The notes beneath the pieces were generated by a model, which saw nothing but the letters and a program-made list of their open reading frames with translations, made no database searches and had not been told where the DNA came from. This document shows positions 43,111 to 44,104 of a DNA stretch of 44,104 bases, piece by piece. Numbering within the stretch: the stretch's first letter is position 1; every line of letters begins with the position of its first letter. The stretch comes from Tissierella pigra (GTDB lineage Bacteria; Bacillota; Clostridia; Tissierellales; Tissierellaceae): NCBI RefSeq assembly GCF_009695605.1, contig NZ_VUNQ01000028.1, positions 1-44,104 of the forward strand, given 5' to 3'. The position numbers were made by a program, and so were the translations under genes.

Positions 43111-43979
43111 TTATTTCTGCAACATTGGACTCGTTGCGGAATTTTGCAATAATATATTAACTATAAAATTGTTTTCTTTCTGCTCATAATTTATATGTCC
43201 ATTATACTTTTCTACCATTTCTTTTACACTTTCTAGTCCAAATCCATGAAATAGCTTATCTTTTTTTGTAGTAGGAATTTTGCCTTTATGAATTTTAACT
43301 TTGTTAAATATTGAATTACTTATCTTTATTGATAAATACTCTTCTACCTGAATAATTTTAATTTGAATTTTTTTATTATCTTTCAGTTGTATCTTTTCAC
43401 AAGCCTCAATAGCATTGTCTAATAGATTACCTAGTATTATGCATAAATCTATTCCTTCTATTTGAGTATTTTGTTCTAAGAGAATAGAAGTCTCTAAATT
43501 TATACCTAATTCATTTATTCTTTTTATCTTTGCATTTATTAATGAATCCACAGCTACATTACCAGTATTAATGAAACCTTGGCCTCCAACAATATCCTTA
43601 CATAATAATTTTAAGTTTTTTATGGCTATTTTATTTTCATTATTCTCTATATATCCTAATATTGCTAGTAGCTGATTTTTAGTATCATGAATTGCTATGC
43701 TAATCCTTCTTTGATTTTCAGTTAATTCTTCAAAATGTTTTTTCTGATCTTTGATCTGCTGCCTGAAAAATTCAAGTTTAAGCTTTTCACTTTCATACTT
43801 CAATTGTTTTTCAAATAAATAAAAAACAAAAATATTGGCTATAATTAATAATGAAATAGTTAAAACAATCAATAAAGCAATATATGTATTTGTAGTGGCA
43901 AAAATCTTCTCAGTAATAATAAATAGTACTAAAATGCTTGAAATAGGCATTAATATTATTGAAAATAATATTTTTTGAT
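43111..43979 (-). pseudogene. AgrC-like GHKL sensor kinase, 5' end removed by an IS3-type element
   Basis: The frame (279 codons from the first ATG, open to about 43979) keeps one or two membrane segments, a coiled dimerisation stretch and the phospho-acceptor region ISIAIHDTKNQLLAILGYI. It also keeps the GHKL ATPase domain (N-box LGNLLDNAIEAC, G-box GFGLESVKEMVEKY). The polytopic sensor expected in AgrC-type kinases is missing. The ATG at 43950 has no ribosome site, and the sequence changes at about 43980 into the end of an IS3-type element. It probably once sensed a peptide signal for this locus. No response regulator is in the window. Confidence 0.75.
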
Positions 43980-44104
43980 TGGAAAGGCAACCCTTTTTTA
44001 GACAAATTCATTTCGAACAAAGATTTACCCTTTAAATGTACTTATGCTACTATTCCCAGAGCTATTTTATTTCTATAATTTATTGGTGATATGTAGCCTA
44101 AAGA
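43980..44104 (-). mobile_element. Right end of an IS3-family insertion sequence (partial)
   Basis: From about 43980 the minus strand ends in GGGTTGCCTTTCCA, which has the terminal CA and GC-rich end typical of IS3-family inverted repeats. Just inside lies the end of a transposase gene. The rest of the element is outside the window, so the left end and target duplication cannot be checked. Confidence 0.65.
44042..44104 (-). CDS. IS3-family transposase (OrfB), C-terminal end only
   Basis: Twenty codons and a stop are visible: SLGYISPINYRNKIALGIVA. SLGY.SP..Y is the conserved C-terminal end of IS3-family OrfB (DDE) transposases. The gene runs off the right edge, so its integrity is unknown. Confidence 0.8.
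   Translation of the reverse strand, partial: SLGYISPINYRNKIALGIVA

Overview
The window comes from a low-GC, anaerobic, amino-acid-fermenting Firmicute (class Clostridia or Tissierellia; species not assigned). The evidence is the AT-rich sequence, strong GGAGG ribosome sites, a selenocysteine-dependent glycine reductase operon, a SorC-type glycolysis regulator (CggR), a glycine riboswitch and a cobalamin riboswitch. Essentially every gene reads on the minus strand, so transcription runs from high to low coordinates.

Region 1 (1-8831), central metabolism. rpoN (sigma-54) is followed by cggR-gapA-pgk-tpiA-gpmI-eno, the lower-glycolysis operon. A consensus promoter lies upstream of cggR. Between it and cggR is a direct repeat with an exact 20-bp period, matching the known CggR operator layout. 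A terminator follows eno.

Region 2 (8836-13803), a BMP-family nucleoside/sugar-like ABC importer: lipoprotein, double ATPase and two permeases. The lipoprotein leader contains a perfect 32-bp palindrome.

Region 3 (13811-21812), glycine reductase. A promoter and tandem glycine riboswitch lead into trxB-trxA-grdE-grdA-grdB-grdC-grdD. grdA and grdB each carry one in-frame UGA (selenocysteine 45 and 350); conventional ORF calling splits both. GrdE retains the Asn241-Cys242 processing site.

Region 4 (21838-29856), housekeeping and transport: a Na/phosphate cotransporter, trmL, a Cof-type HAD phosphatase, a cobalamin-riboswitch-controlled BtuFCD-type importer, an LCAT-like lipase and a methylguanine-DNA methyltransferase.

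Region 5 (29900-44104), an accessory island built around a class I lanthipeptide cluster. It has three precursor genes with the FDLD leader motif, one of them a 43-codon gene easily missed. It also has full-length LanB, LanC, a LanT exporter without peptidase domain, an iron-sulfur-flavoprotein-like oxidoreductase and two CPBP membrane proteases about 85% identical to each other. No LanP leader peptidase and no LanFEG or LanI immunity gene is visible. The island shows repeated duplication and decay: a 19-codon tail of a second LanT behind the first CPBP gene (a deletion scar), a kinase C-terminal fragment, an AgrC-like kinase cut by an IS3-type element at the right edge, and a complete IS1182-like element flanked by a 44-bp duplicated terminator hairpin. 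Inverted repeats enclose two of the precursor genes. This island is the most likely place for something undescribed.
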